Below are positions 26,739 to 37,070 of a stretch of 64,000 bases of DNA, piece after piece; within the stretch, counting starts at the first letter, position 1, and the number at the start of each line of letters is the position of its first letter. The position numbers and the translations under genes were made by a program. The stretch is taken from positions 17,958,273 to 18,022,272 of the forward strand of contig NC_092572.1 of the NCBI RefSeq assembly GCF_037975245.1, given 5' to 3'. Source of the DNA: Apostichopus japonicus. Taxonomy: Eukaryota; Echinodermata; Holothuroidea; Aspidochirotida; Stichopodidae. The notes beneath the pieces are model-generated. The model worked only from the letters and a program-made list of their open reading frames with translations. It did not search any database and was not told where the DNA came from.

Positions 26739-26914
26739 CCGACCTTGTGCGTTCTCTCTTTGTGATATTCTTTTGCGATCTATAGGTGCCTGGATTTGAC
26801 GGTGGAGCGCCACCAGATCCTACAAGGACCATCACTGGCCGTAAGCAAGCAATGATTCCTACTTTAACCAGATACGGGGGACAAGATATACCAGGATGGA
26901 TGAAACCATATTAA
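19497..26914 (+). CDS. seven-exon gene, 258-residue protein of unknown function
   Basis: Exons by eye: 19497-19555, 22592-22760, 23210-23372, 23625-23683, 25664-25739, 26170-26291 and 26786-26914. All introns are GT-AG. The phases chain exactly (2, 0, 1, 0, 1, 0) and the total of 777 bases is 258 codons plus TAA, which is strong support. The start ATG sits in GACGCCATGG, a good Kozak context. The protein begins [19 protein letters not shown], is basic and proline-rich, has no signal peptide or membrane segment, and ends [16 protein letters not shown] do not recognise the family. Short basic, Pro/Tyr-rich proteins of this type include ciliary microtubule-inner proteins, but that is only a suggestion. 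Intron 1 carries a (TA)n tract, intron 2 a SINE, and intron 4 a tandem array and an alternative last exon. Confidence 0.72.
20758..20941. repeat. (TA)n tract in intron 1
   Basis: About 180 bases of TA dinucleotides with a few ACATA and TTTATA interruptions. The Tyr/Ile ORF over it is an artefact. Confidence 0.92.
21538..21628. repeat. CCCCCTCTTATCCCCA tandem array in intron 1
   Basis: CCACCCCCTCTTATCC-type units of 17 bases shorten to CACCCCCTTATCC units of 14 bases. C-runs of four or five every few bases make the complementary strand a G-quadruplex candidate. Confidence 0.85.
22945..23182 (+). mobile_element. tRNA-derived SINE in intron 2 (family B, fullest plus copy)
   Basis: The tRNA-like head has an A box GTTAGCTCAGTGGTTAACG and B box CCGGTTCGAGTC, with GGAGTG and CACTCC able to form the acceptor stem. 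A unique body follows, with CCAGTTACAGAGTTGTTGAC and GAGACTGACTTCGG. It ends in AGGAGGATCTAAAATACAT. Related copies at 36398-36568 (plus, internally deleted) and 43728-44015 (minus) carry longer (ACAT)n tails, showing a shared 3' end structure. Intron placement fits insertion without harm to coding exons. Confidence 0.85.
24685..24903 (+). CDS. alternative terminal exon of the seven-exon gene
   Basis: After AAAGTGCAG at 24684 the frame is open for 72 codons to a TAG at 24903. Its entry phase is 0, matching the end of exon 4 (23683), so exons 1-4 plus this exon give a 222-residue protein. The encoded text ([14 protein letters not shown] near its start, [20 protein letters not shown] near its end) is complex and protein-like. 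The acceptor has a weak pyrimidine tract. Alternatively it is a cassette from a neighbouring gene or a chance ORF; the phase match favours a true exon. Confidence 0.5.
   Translation, partial: TYPPIPVLKAHHNISLVNDNLKNIERQSLHMAAAKQRPTDSFISQVPIYKPGWREAMKVPFRYHKLVRPSLE
25070..25635. repeat. about 44-bp tandem array, roughly 12 degenerate copies, intron 4
   Basis: Unit: TCACTGTCTCTTTTTGAGG then AATGCACAGTAAATATCTATGT. The copies differ by small indels and by alternative words (GCACGGCACATG, GTAGAATACATT). The array ends within 30 bases of the acceptor of exon 5 (25664), so its T-rich units lie next to the pyrimidine tract. Confidence 0.85.
26402..26492. repeat. (TA)n microsatellite in intron 6
   Basis: TA dinucleotides with ACATA interruptions. 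Further (TA)n runs in the same intron lie at about 26614-26650 and 26707-26735. Confidence 0.92.
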
Positions 26915-27649
26915 AACAAAATATTACCTTGAAAGAGTCTTGAAATTACTTGAAATATTTTACATTTGATTAATCATAAATAATATGAAACAAAATTATA
27001 TGTCGAATTTACACACCATCAGTTTTCTCATTGATTCATTTCTCATATTGTAGTCCACTTAATGTTTACTGCATCGCATCTTTAGTAACATTTACATTCG
27101 CTACTGTTTTATAAAGAATACCATCGTGGCAATAGGGACTGTGGGAGACATGTGTGTTGGGGTGGGGTGGGGCAAGGCGGGGTCAGGTGGGATAAGGAAC
27201 GGAATGGAGGGGATGCAATGATATTCTTGTTGGGAAGAGGGATGACGTATTTTTTTGGTAACAGTATTTTTTTGGTATAACAGAAACCTTACGTTTAGAT
27301 TGACAGGAGCTAGAGGTAGAAATGCTGATAAATATAGTCAACCATACACAGAAATACAACAAATTAAACTTGAAAGGGAGCACCGATCAGGTTTGCACAC
27401 AATGTCAGTTAGATTTGAATATTCTTCCCGAGTTTGTAGTATCTCAATATCAGACACGAAGAACTTGACACCACAAACGACAGTAGAAATCAAACATTCA
27501 TTGCTCCGTTCATGTATTTATCGTGCTTGTGTACAAGGTTAAGTTACACTCAGCATGGTACCATTGAAAATGGCAGCTGCGAATAACAACTTAGATGTTA
27601 AATTATCATTTGTCCAACGGAGGCTAATAATATAGCCTAAAACCTTGAT
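26915..27649. other. non-coding stretch between convergent units
   Basis: A G-rich run GGGGTGGGGTGGGGCAAGG lies near 27159-27177. The ORF at 27255-27542 shows no recognised feature. Confidence 0.45.
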
Positions 27650-27766
27650 TTAGTCAAAAGTCAAGTGTTCCCGGTTGATATGTTGATACATGTATCCCGC
27701 CACCATTACAAGACGGCCATTATGTGGTACCGGAGTATGAATCGGACGTTCTGATACGACGTCCTC
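27650..27766 (-). CDS. candidate terminal exon, unknown protein
   Basis: On the minus strand, TTTCATTTTACAG is followed by 38 open codons and TAA. The text (EDVVSERPIHTPVPHNGRL at its start) is protein-like and GC-richer than its surroundings. No upstream exon was tied to it. The chance of such an ORF after an AG is not negligible. Confidence 0.28.
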   Translation of the reverse strand, partial: EDVVSERPIHTPVPHNGRLVMVAGYMYQHINREHLTFD

Positions 27767-29008
27767 CTGTAAAATGAAAAGAACAAATATATAATATAGC
27801 TGAGTCACATTTCATTCAAGTTGAAGTATAATAAAATCAGTTCACAAACATGAATATTATCCATACTATTATTCATTATTTTTCATTATTGTTCGTAAGA
27901 TGTAATGTAACAAATAATACTATGGTTTCTTTTGTTTTACATCAGAAGTTTTAAACTTTTTTTCGAAATAAAAGAAGGAGTAAATGCATGTTTTATACAT
28001 TTCGTTCAGGGCTATCATACTTTCAACAGATTCGTTCATAGTTTATTAATGCATATACTGTATTTACTCGCGAAGATTTCTTTCATTTTTGTCACTTATT
28101 TTTGCCGAATTTCTATCACCTGAAACATATGAGACGTTTTTAGTGTTCGATGGTCCTAGTTTGGACTAGTTTGTTTCTTGTGTTTCTTAAAGCTGAATAG
28201 ATACATGTTTCATAATGTATGTAATGGTTTGATAGTACAGTCACATCCTGAATATCGACTGATTCGACACCGAGTTGAATCGTGTGTTGAAAATATGCGA
28301 ATTTGACTCGATCTTCAGCTTGAATTATTACAAAGAAATCAAATCGTTTGGGCTACACAGAGATGGAGTTAGTTTTGAAAGGATCACTAATACTTGTTTT
28401 CAATTTCTAAGTTTTTATGAAACAGTGTCATTATATAATGCATTTGATATCAAGAAAACGGCAGTAAATCATGTTCATTTTTCAAACAAGTTGCAATTTA
28501 TTTCAGTACCTACATAATCATGCATGGAATATTTACGGTTCACATGTTGAGTAAAACGTGAAAGGTCTACAATTAAAAACAATCTCGTGCAATTTTTATT
28601 GCCAATCAAAAACAGTTCAGTATATATGAAATATATGTAATATAAGTATATGTAATTGTGTAAAAATTTCATATATAAATTTGCTAAAAGGTTACCAAAT
28701 AAGTATCTGTTATGCTATTAATATTGCGAATTTTCCACGTTCTTTCCGACTTTCCATTCGCAACTGATTTGTTTAATTATTCTAATTTAAGTAAACTTAA
28801 ATATATATATATTACAGTAGACAAAATCAATGAGCAGCAAACCCCAACCGTCATCTTTAAGATAAATTTGTTGATATAACGATGCGTGGGATGAGCAAAC
28901 TCTTACAAAGAGGGAAGGAATGAGACCTGTGCACGCAGTTTCGCGAGATATAAAGGTTCAAAGTGGATATAAAATGGTTGCCATTTTGTGAATGTGTGAT
29001 CATAAGAT
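27767..29008. other. non-coding stretch
   Basis: AT-rich DNA with chance ORFs (27932-28123, 28275-28517). Nothing recognised. Confidence 0.45.
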
Positions 29009-29075
29009 ATGGCCATTAAAAGGAAGGATGATTTAGCTTGGCTTTTGCTTTGCATTCCACAATTTCATGTTGAAG
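29009..29075 (+). CDS. candidate first coding exon, hydrophobic N-terminus
   Basis: A TATA-like GATATAAAAT sits at about 28974-28983. The ATG at 29009 opens 22 codons (MAIKRKDDLAWLLLCIPQ...) ending at GTTGAAG|GTAAGA, phase 1. A basic start followed by AWLLLCI could be a short signal or anchor. No second exon was found, and this could be chance. Confidence 0.28.
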
Positions 29076-29462
29076 GTAAGAATTTTCGTCACTGAAAATT
29101 TTGTCTGACATTACGTAATGGCTTAAAAGAGTCAAACATCAAACGACATTTACAAAGTCTGCCTCAACCCACAACCCCCTAACACCCCTCCCCCCTCAAA
29201 TAAAGAAGGAAAATAAACAGAGCAAAATAAAGCAACATTGAGATGACATGTTTTTAAACTTGCTCAAGTCTTCGTCTAGTACTTGAAGGAACATTTAAAG
29301 CCACGTGATATCTTGCCAGCCACGTGGTTTTTGCAAACCATGTGATATCCTTTTCTTGACTATCTAGGGTACATGTTCATGAAAAGCACATCTGGCGATG
29401 CGTGGGTTTAAAAGAATGAGTGATCAGAAATTACTTACAGAAATCCATTCCTGTGTCCCCGA

Positions 29463-32400
29463 TTATTTACCAACACACGCGTTTTCGTAGCTGCTGCAAC
29501 AATCGTCTTTCCCATACCTGCCCGCACAGCCAAACTTACAGCTGCACGAAGCTAACTGTTTACCACAATTGAAAAAACAGTCCTCTGATGCCACGCCCAC
29601 AGTCAACACCACCACGATCATGATAAGAATCTGTAAGAAAAATATCATAATAAAGGAGGAAAAGACAAACATATGGGGAATTAGCATATTTCATAAAGGA
29701 AATGAAGGGACTTTCAATACGTTACAATGTAATTTGAAATACTTAATGTTTGTCCCAACCCTACAAATAAACTTGAATAAAAAATCCAACATTTTTATGT
29801 AGTCTAGAAACTATTATAATATATTTTCTATGTAAAACCAAAAGAGTGAATAGCCAATTACATTGACGAATGTTCCCGCTCTTTTGGATTTATTAGTTGA
29901 CAGCTGTATGGGTTCACGTTCACGAACACAGGCAATTTGCCTACATAGTAAAGTATAACGTTTGCAATATCACAATAACAATTCAATTACAATCAAGAAG
30001 AGAATTTCTGAAGGTATTGAAGATGTCTGTTCAAAACTGGTTGGAGAGTCGTGGTTTTGGAGAATACATTGTTCAGTTATTTGAAGGTAAGTCAATATAT
30101 CTTTAATAAGTCGAATTATCACAGGTGACATACTGGCAGTAGTAATCGTCCTAGTACTAATTGTTGTACAAGGCAAGAGTATATGCTAATTTCTCAGATT
30201 TTCTGCTAATTTCTCAGATTGGCCTTGGTCGTTGAAGCGTACACACACGTACTTTTCGGAGCTCTTTAAATTCGTTCATATCTGGGATCGTTTTTTTTTT
30301 TTATAAAAAAAAATTGTGATTCGTTGTGTTTGTTACTGTAGAGGTTTGTATTGTCTGTTCCTGTCATTCTGCGTGTTTTTGTGTTCAATCTGTGCTGTTT
30401 TTTTTGTGAGTTTTTTGTTTGTTTCAGTGCTGTCCGTACGGTTTAGGTCTGTAGCGTCAGTTTATCCCATCGTTAGGTGTATAGTCTCTGTTGAGCCTAA
30501 GCTGCTCATCGTGAGTATCGATTTTCTGTGTTCGCGCATTTGCTGTGCCTTAGTATATTCGTTATGACTGTGCCTGATCGTTTAGTCTGCTGTGATGAGT
30601 GTAATATGTGGATCGTGTTTGAGGTTTCTGGCTTGGAATGTGACTTTAAGTCAGCTTCGAGTAAAGATATTGTGTTTGTTTGCGATAAGTTCGTGAAATG
30701 TAAGGAATTAGTTGAGCTATTGAATAGCTGTAATTGTGAATGGACTGAAGTCAGGAATAGTAGGACTGTAAGCAGTGCAGTTGTTGAAAGGGATTTTTGC
30801 GAGGATGTTCCAACTTGTAATGGATTCGAGGTGTTACCTGTGGAGGAGTTGCGTCATGTTTGTGATGGGAAAGAAGTCTCCCAGGAGAGAAACAGTGAGT
30901 GGTTAGTAGTGGACGAAGTACGTGATGGTTGTGATGTGATTGACGTTGGAAGTGTGGTTGAAAACAGCGGTCAGTGGGGACGGGAGAAGCCAAAATGAAG
31001 AATGGTATTGTGTGGGGATTCACTAGTACGGTATGTGGTCCGAGAGTTCTGCAGGGTGGATAAAGCAAAAAGGCCGGGTCAGGGCATGTTTGCCAGGTGC
31101 CAAAATCCAGGATGTCAGTGAAAGGATCAACACAATTGTGTCAAATGAGGAGGTGGTTGTGGTCCAGGTAAGTACCAATAATGTGCAGAAGGAGCCGCTC
31201 GACATAATTCGGTCAAGGTATCACGAATTGTTGCGTCGCCTAGCATCAACTCGTGCTAAATTTGTCATATGTAGTCTATTGCCAAGATTTGACAACAAGG
31301 TTCAGTCACATTAGATGGTAACTTTGAATGGTTTCTTGCATAGTCTGTGTTCTGATTCGGCTTCCCATTGTTGACATGTGGTCATGTTTCCATGGTAGAA
31401 GGGATTTGTTTGCTAGGGATGTGTTGCACTTAGCTAATACTGGGGGCCTTGTTGTTTGGTAGGATGGTGAATTACTCACCACTGTCAATAACCATCATTT
31501 TCTCAAAAGTTGTTACAGTGATTCTACCCGCAAGTGTTTAGCAGCTGCATGCTGTAGTAAAGTACTTAACAAAGTAACTTTATAAAGGGATTTATACTTC
31601 TAGTGACTCTATAACACCATGTATAACCTAAATATAAGCTCTTGTTTTCGGTAGCAAATACAGCTGAAGCTGTTTGTCACATCTCAAAATCTGTTGGGAT
31701 TATTTTATAAGTATTATTACAGGCGTGGCAACCGCTCATCACATCCCAATGCCTGAAATCACACTTATCTTAATTTTAAACTGTTTTTTATTATGATTTG
31801 AATTCTAAAAGAATCTTATTTTTACTTTCAGGTTGGAACCGATGTTGATCAGTGGTGCACAGAAAAGCACAGTACAATCATCTTATCTTGTTAAGTCCTG
31901 GGCCAATATTTTATTATATGTGATTACACCAACATACCTGTTGGTGAATCTATAATAGTAGACTTTGACAGGCTTCTCAAGTTTCATTATATCTTGAATC
32001 TGCACTTTGCTCTACCTGTATCTACTTTTCATAACTACAATGAAGGTCTCATTTATAAGGTGGTCATGATAAGGTACACCTACAAGTAAGGTCATTTAAT
32101 GTAGCACTCAATAATATGCCTAATTAAGAGCATGTTCCAGCTATATATTAGCATACATCATAGCAACGAACTAACAGATAACAGCATTTCTTAAATAAAC
32201 TATCCACATGCTTTCAAGTGACTCCTTCTTATCCCACTGCAGTTACTCCTACCTTTTGAACCTTCTTCTTACTTCTACGTTGCCCCTAACAATCCTATCT
32301 TATCCTACTTTCTTGACTTGCCACCATCAAAAGAAGTAATAATAAAGTATATTAATAAAAAGTGTCAAATATTAATACAAAATGTCATACGATGTTGTCA

Positions 32401-33979
32401 ACATTGTTGGGTATCGGTGAAAACTACTAATGAAAGCCTGCAGAAGTCTCACTATTGTCTTACCTTTGTCCTGTTTGTATGTAAATTGATCCTACTAATA
32501 CTAGTTGCATCTTACACTCCCACCAGTGTCCTGATTTAAGCTCATGGTCCACTTGAGAAAACCTATATCCAGAATAGTTTAGGACTGTAAGGCTTTTATT
32601 GCACTTTAATACTTAGTTTTATGCTTTACTGAAAATATTGTTTGATTTGTACATCACAGAAGGGAGGAGGCATAATTACCGGTACATGGTGTTTTATGCT
32701 AAACTTGATAACATTTTTGTATGGTTGATGAATATGGAGATTACTTGTGTAACATGTTACAATGTCCGTTACTGAAGCACATATTTTCTAACTTTTAATT
32801 TAAGATATATTTTTATATATTTTTGTATCAGTTTACTATTACTATAGTCTATACCATTCAACACTGTTTGCATTGTCCTGTGTGTTATTCTATACTCTAC
32901 AATACTTAGTCCATCCATGACCTTCTATACTTGCCTGAGGCTACTGTTTAAGTTCCTTGTTCAAATACAAACAATAACAATTTGAGAAAAATGTGTTTAT
33001 TTTTGTCTTTTTTTGTTGTTGCTTTTTCTCTTAAACTTCCTGCAAATCTTGCGGTAGTTTAATTTTGTTATATTTTAGATTATATGTTGTATATTTTATG
33101 TTCATTTGTATGTGTGATTGAGAAAGTTACCCTCAAATGAAAAACCCATAATCCTGTCATAATCCTTCATTGCTATGCCTTGATTTGTAACACCACCGAC
33201 TTCGGCAAGATTAAACTTAAAACTGCTGGTTCCCTTTCACCAATAATAACACACAATAATAACATCACTCCTTTAGAGTGACTGTTCACTCTCAACCTTA
33301 GTGAATTTCACTCTTTTAGAAGAGTGAAATTCACTCTTCAAAGAGTTGTCCCCCTAGACACTCTTTGAAAGAGTGAAAATTCACTCTATTAGAGTGAATT
33401 TCACCTTTTTTTTAGAGTGTAGCAGATGTGTATGCTTACGTATAATCTAGCCATTTATGAAAACAAGGCAGCATACTCTCAGTATAGCCTTTTGGACACT
33501 ATATCGTCATAGTAACGTGCTTTATAAGTCCTTGCAGACGTTCTAAATAGCTAGGCCCTACCGTACTCCACCACTCCACTCCCCTTGCAAAATTCTAAAT
33601 ATTTATTAGCACAACCTTGTGTTTAGACCTAATTATAGACTCAATTTATGGTCTCATTATGCCTAAAAATACACCCCTTGATCTCTTAAATTTTACCACT
33701 TTAGTTTTAGGTAGAGCCCCCCCCCCCTCCCACCAGACTCCACTACTTGGGAGTAGAGTCAACAACCCCATACACAGCCATACCCTTAGTTCCCATTCAT
33801 GAAGGTATATAGTCGTGCCCGAAATCAGCCCCCCTTCGAATGCTGTTCACGTCACCAATTTTGATACCATTATAGCCTACCGTGTACTTGGAAGGAAACA
33901 AATCTTGGCCTAAGCTTCGTTATAAAGCTATATAAGCTATGTAATATAATAAGATACTTACCAAGAATTGTAGCTTCAT
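29463..33979 (-). CDS. secreted single somatomedin-B-domain peptide, 61 residues
   Basis: Two coding exons: 33979-33962 (MKLQFL, donor TTG|GTAAGT) and 29630-29463 (acceptor TTTTTCTTACAG, stop TAA). The intron of about 4.3 kb is in phase 0. Joined, residues 1-21 form a classic signal peptide (Lys2, then L/I/V-rich, ending GVAS). The mature part is 40 residues with eight cysteines, spaced C-x3-C-x6-C-x1-C-x3-C-x8-CC-x6-C, with DDCC and a Tyr three residues after CC. That is the somatomedin-B knot pattern known from vitronectin and ENPP proteins. Those are large multidomain proteins; here the domain is the whole product. Role unknown: extracellular binding, protease-inhibitor-like or host-defence functions are all possible. 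The intron holds opposite-strand features. Confidence 0.75.
30023..30086 (+). CDS. first exon of a SAM-domain protein (partial)
   Basis: The ATG at 30023 opens MSVQNWLESRGFGEYI, ending LFE and a split Gly, then a strong donor GAAG|GTAAGT at 30087 (phase 1). V-x-x-W-L-x-x-x-x-x-x-x-Y-x-x-x-F is the N-terminal helix signature of sterile alpha motif domains, which mediate protein-protein association. The remaining SAM helices must be in later exons and were not found nearby. It lies inside the intron of the opposite-strand somatomedin-B gene. It could be an intact exon or a stray duplicate. Confidence 0.5.
30564..31485 (+). pseudogene. CR1-type LINE ORF1 remnant: PHD-like finger plus SGNH esterase
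   Basis: The N-terminal part (30564-30998) carries C-C-x-x-C-x-x-W, a PHD-finger-like start. From about 31012 the SGNH fold follows in pieces: GDSLVRYV (block I, frame of about 31015), then after a frame change KIQDVSERI, VVVQVSTNN (block III-like) and VICSLLPRFDNKV. Finally, past stops, comes FARDVLHLANTG (the D-x-x-H block) near 31405-31445. PHD plus esterase is the known ORF1 layout of CR1-clade non-LTR retrotransposons. At least one frameshift near 31050-31075 and several stops show decay. No reverse transcriptase or endonuclease ORF follows. Confidence 0.65.
31486..33254. other. non-coding stretch within the intron of the somatomedin-B gene
   Basis: AT-rich sequence, possibly CR1-derived 3' material, but no RT motif was seen. 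The small ORF at 32318-32539 is unrecognised. Confidence 0.4.
33255..33420. repeat. nested inverted repeats of AGAGTGAA / TTCACTCT
   Basis: TTCACTCT and its complement AGAGTGAA alternate about ten times in 160 bases, for example TTCACTCTTTTAGAAGAGTGAA and then ACTCTTTGAAAGAGTGAAAA. Several short hairpins can form. It resembles a fold-back or MITE-like element lacking coding capacity. Confidence 0.7.
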
Positions 33980-36034
33980 CTTCGTTTCCTTTTACTTCTT
34001 CTGCTCAGTCGATATGAGATCAGGTTGAGTCGATTCGTTGTCGAGATTAGACTTTTGTGAGTCAAATGATTCAAGTCATGTACTTATGAACAAAATAAAG
34101 TGAATGATTCTACGGTAGACAATACATGCCATACGTGTCATGAAATAAATCAGCTCGTATTCGTTTTTGAAGGGGAGAAGAAACAATGTCGGGTCATCAT
34201 ATGAATTGTTAAAGCAACATATCTCATTTGTCACCTAATTTAATTCCTTAAAACAACTTTTCAAATATTTGCCATCGGTTAACTGTCTACGACAAACAGA
34301 TCAATTATGCTAAGCATACAATTAATTTCATAGATTACTACGGATATTTGGAAAGGAAGTTGACAAAACAACCTAGTTATACGGCAATAACATTTAACTA
34401 TGATTTGCTATCGTAGATCGAAATATCACCTCAGTCATGTCTTTGCTTTCAATGTCACAACAACGAACAAACAACAATAAAATAACAAACAAAGAAATAG
34501 CTGACCCCCTCCCAACCCACCCCCCCTCCATCCTCTTCTATAAAGAGCTTTGCTGCTTGACTAGACTAGTTGGATCTATCCTTGAACCTACTCGCTATAA
34601 AATCTACTTGAACTTTTGATAGTAAACTTCATATTGCTTGTCGGTTACTGTCATCCAAGCCTCATGATTAGGTATATTTTAGCAGGTATACATAATGTTT
34701 GCACTTTGCTGTTTTTAGGGTTTGCTCTAGGTTCTGAGCCTAGTACACAATGTCGTGATATTATTAATTACACTTATCATGTATATTATCAATAATATTA
34801 TACATGGCCCCCGGTATTGGTTAGAGGATTACTTTAGGCGCCCAATTCATTATGATAATTATGTTGTAGATTATTAGAAATTGTATCTTTATACCGCAAT
34901 GATTTTGTTAGGTGATGTTATATATATTTTCAATTTACAAGCATATAAAGTTTTGCCAGAGAATAGCAATTGGTAATGGTCACTTCAAGGTCCCTTGTCA
35001 TGTGTACGTCCGTCATAGAAAAATCACATTTTTAAAACTTTCATACAAGAGCAAGTACCTAGACTTCAAGACATCAACAATGCAACACACATTTTGAACT
35101 ACATAAAGTACCTTTTAATTCATTGGATTTTATTTTTTCAGAAAATTTTGTATTTTTCGTACGTTCGTAACGAGAACGTCCGTCACATTATTTTTGTTTA
35201 GATACTCAAAGTATTTTAACATATTTATCACTACGTTACCTCTGAGTTTAAAGATAAGTCCCATTTACACAGACACTTTGTATTTTCGTGGTTGTTCAAT
35301 TAGCATAACTGTAGAGGTATATGGTCTGCACACTCAATACTAAAGTGTCAACTATATCAACTACAATATTCCTGTTATTGGTGAGTACTTGGCAAGATAT
35401 CAAAGAAATGGCATGGTATTGAACCACATGTACAGTCAGTATGCTATTGCATGTCTACATTGATATGACACTTTCATCTAAAAGCCTTGTTCACATTAGG
35501 AAACGAGCAGAGGGGATCCTATCCGAATTAGGTCCCCTGCCCGAGATCAACACCCTAGTGTAAACATGACTCTGATACACATGATCAGACCGCGAGATGT
35601 TGGTCCCCTGTTCTGGGGGATATCAGTTCCAGTGTGTGAAGAACCGGGGACCATAGATCAAGGCAAACGAATTACATAACACCCTGCCTGTTTCACGCAC
35701 TATTAGGCAAATTTGCCACGAAAATATAGGGAACTATTAGCTACAAACTCGTTGTGTACAACATTGTTTCTTCGTAGTTCTGTCATTTATTCTTCCCTCT
35801 TTCCATGAGGTTTCCTTTCGATATCCAACATATTTATTACAATGTGTTCAACCAATTTTGAGCAAAATAATAAATCAGCTTTGGAAGGAAAATTGTCGGA
35901 GAGTCATCGAGAACTGTTGTTGCAATTGTTAGTATTTTGTTACTGCTGTAGTATGCATATTATTATTCTTATGCAATTTGTTCTACATTTGCTTTAGGTT
36001 GAATAGGTTCGTTACCTTCTGTGTTGGGTTTCTG
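33980..36034. other. upstream region of the somatomedin-B gene, otherwise empty
   Basis: The 5' UTR of the somatomedin-B gene should lie just above 33979 on the minus strand. No obvious TATA box was placed. The rest to 36034 holds nothing recognised. Confidence 0.4.
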
Positions 36035-36046
36035 GTATTATTATTA

Positions 36047-36083
<37 letters not shown>
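36035..36083. repeat. (TTA)n microsatellite
   Basis: TTATTA runs broken once by TCATTA. The Leu-rich ORF over it is an artefact. Confidence 0.9.
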
Positions 36084-36397
36084 GTGAGAGAGTTTTATTG
36101 AAACCACAATATGCTCATAGTTTTATGTGTCGGTGGAAAGAGGTACCCTCCTTAGAAATGAGAAATGTGCAATTCACTTTGTGCATGCACACTTTTGTAT
36201 GAGTAACCCTACAAATGTTGTGACTTCCTGTTAACTGATCCAGAGCGGGTAATCAGAGTTGGAGCAGGAGTTCAAGTGTGAACACTATAGGAGGTTTCGA
36301 TATAACATATTTGTGGTTAAATTGAAAACACGAGAACTAAGAACAAGGGATCCAATGTAAACACAGCCTAAGAAATCATGAAGCAATGCAACAGAAC

Positions 36398-36568
36398 TGT
36401 AAGGGATGTGTTAGCTCAGTGGTTAAACGCCGGTGCCTTTCAATCATAAGGTTAAAATATGAATCTAAGAGACTGACTTCGGCCAGCTTGCAGCTTTGAT
36501 AGACCAATGATGGCTGCGAGTTCCGGCTTGCAAGAGGATCTAAAATACATACATACATACATACATCT
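36398..36568 (+). mobile_element. internally deleted family-B SINE copy
   Basis: It keeps GTTAGCTCAGTGGTTAAACGCC and CAATCATAAGG, then jumps to AATATGAATCTAAGAGACTG. The B box and first part of the body present in the 22945 copy are therefore missing. It ends in AAGAGGATCTAAAATACATACATACATACAT. Without a B box it should be transcriptionally dead. Confidence 0.8.
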
Positions 36569-37070
36569 GATGTGAACAAAAATCTTGTTTGCTGAAAAAT
36601 GTTGTTATAACATCCATAAAGAAGCTTGCAGTACATGTATTATCATTCCAAAAAATTGTCAAGTAAAATAACAGGGTGTGAAGAAAAGTGAAAGAAAAAT
36701 AGTTTTGGTACTCATACCATCCTAATGTTAATGAAGACCCATCGTTTTGACCCACTCTGACCCACTAGAGAACTTCAACACCCTAGGGGTCTAACATCTG
36801 CATTGTTTGAAATGATGCACACAACTTAAAGTGCAATATATACTTCTAATGAACGGAAATTTTGCGAGAGGGTATACCTTCGGTTCACTATTACTTTTAC
36901 CTAGGGTACTTAAGTTGTTCCATTAGGCACATGTAAATGTTGCATTATTGTGCACAGCTGTCAACAAAGGAAACTCTGGGTGAACCCTTTCACAAATTGA
37001 AAGTTAAGGCATAGCAAGTAGTGCTTTTGTTTGTGACAAACGTACATTTACTATATAATTTCACAACTGT
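36569..37070. other. non-coding stretch
   Basis: No supported gene or repeat. Confidence 0.45.
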
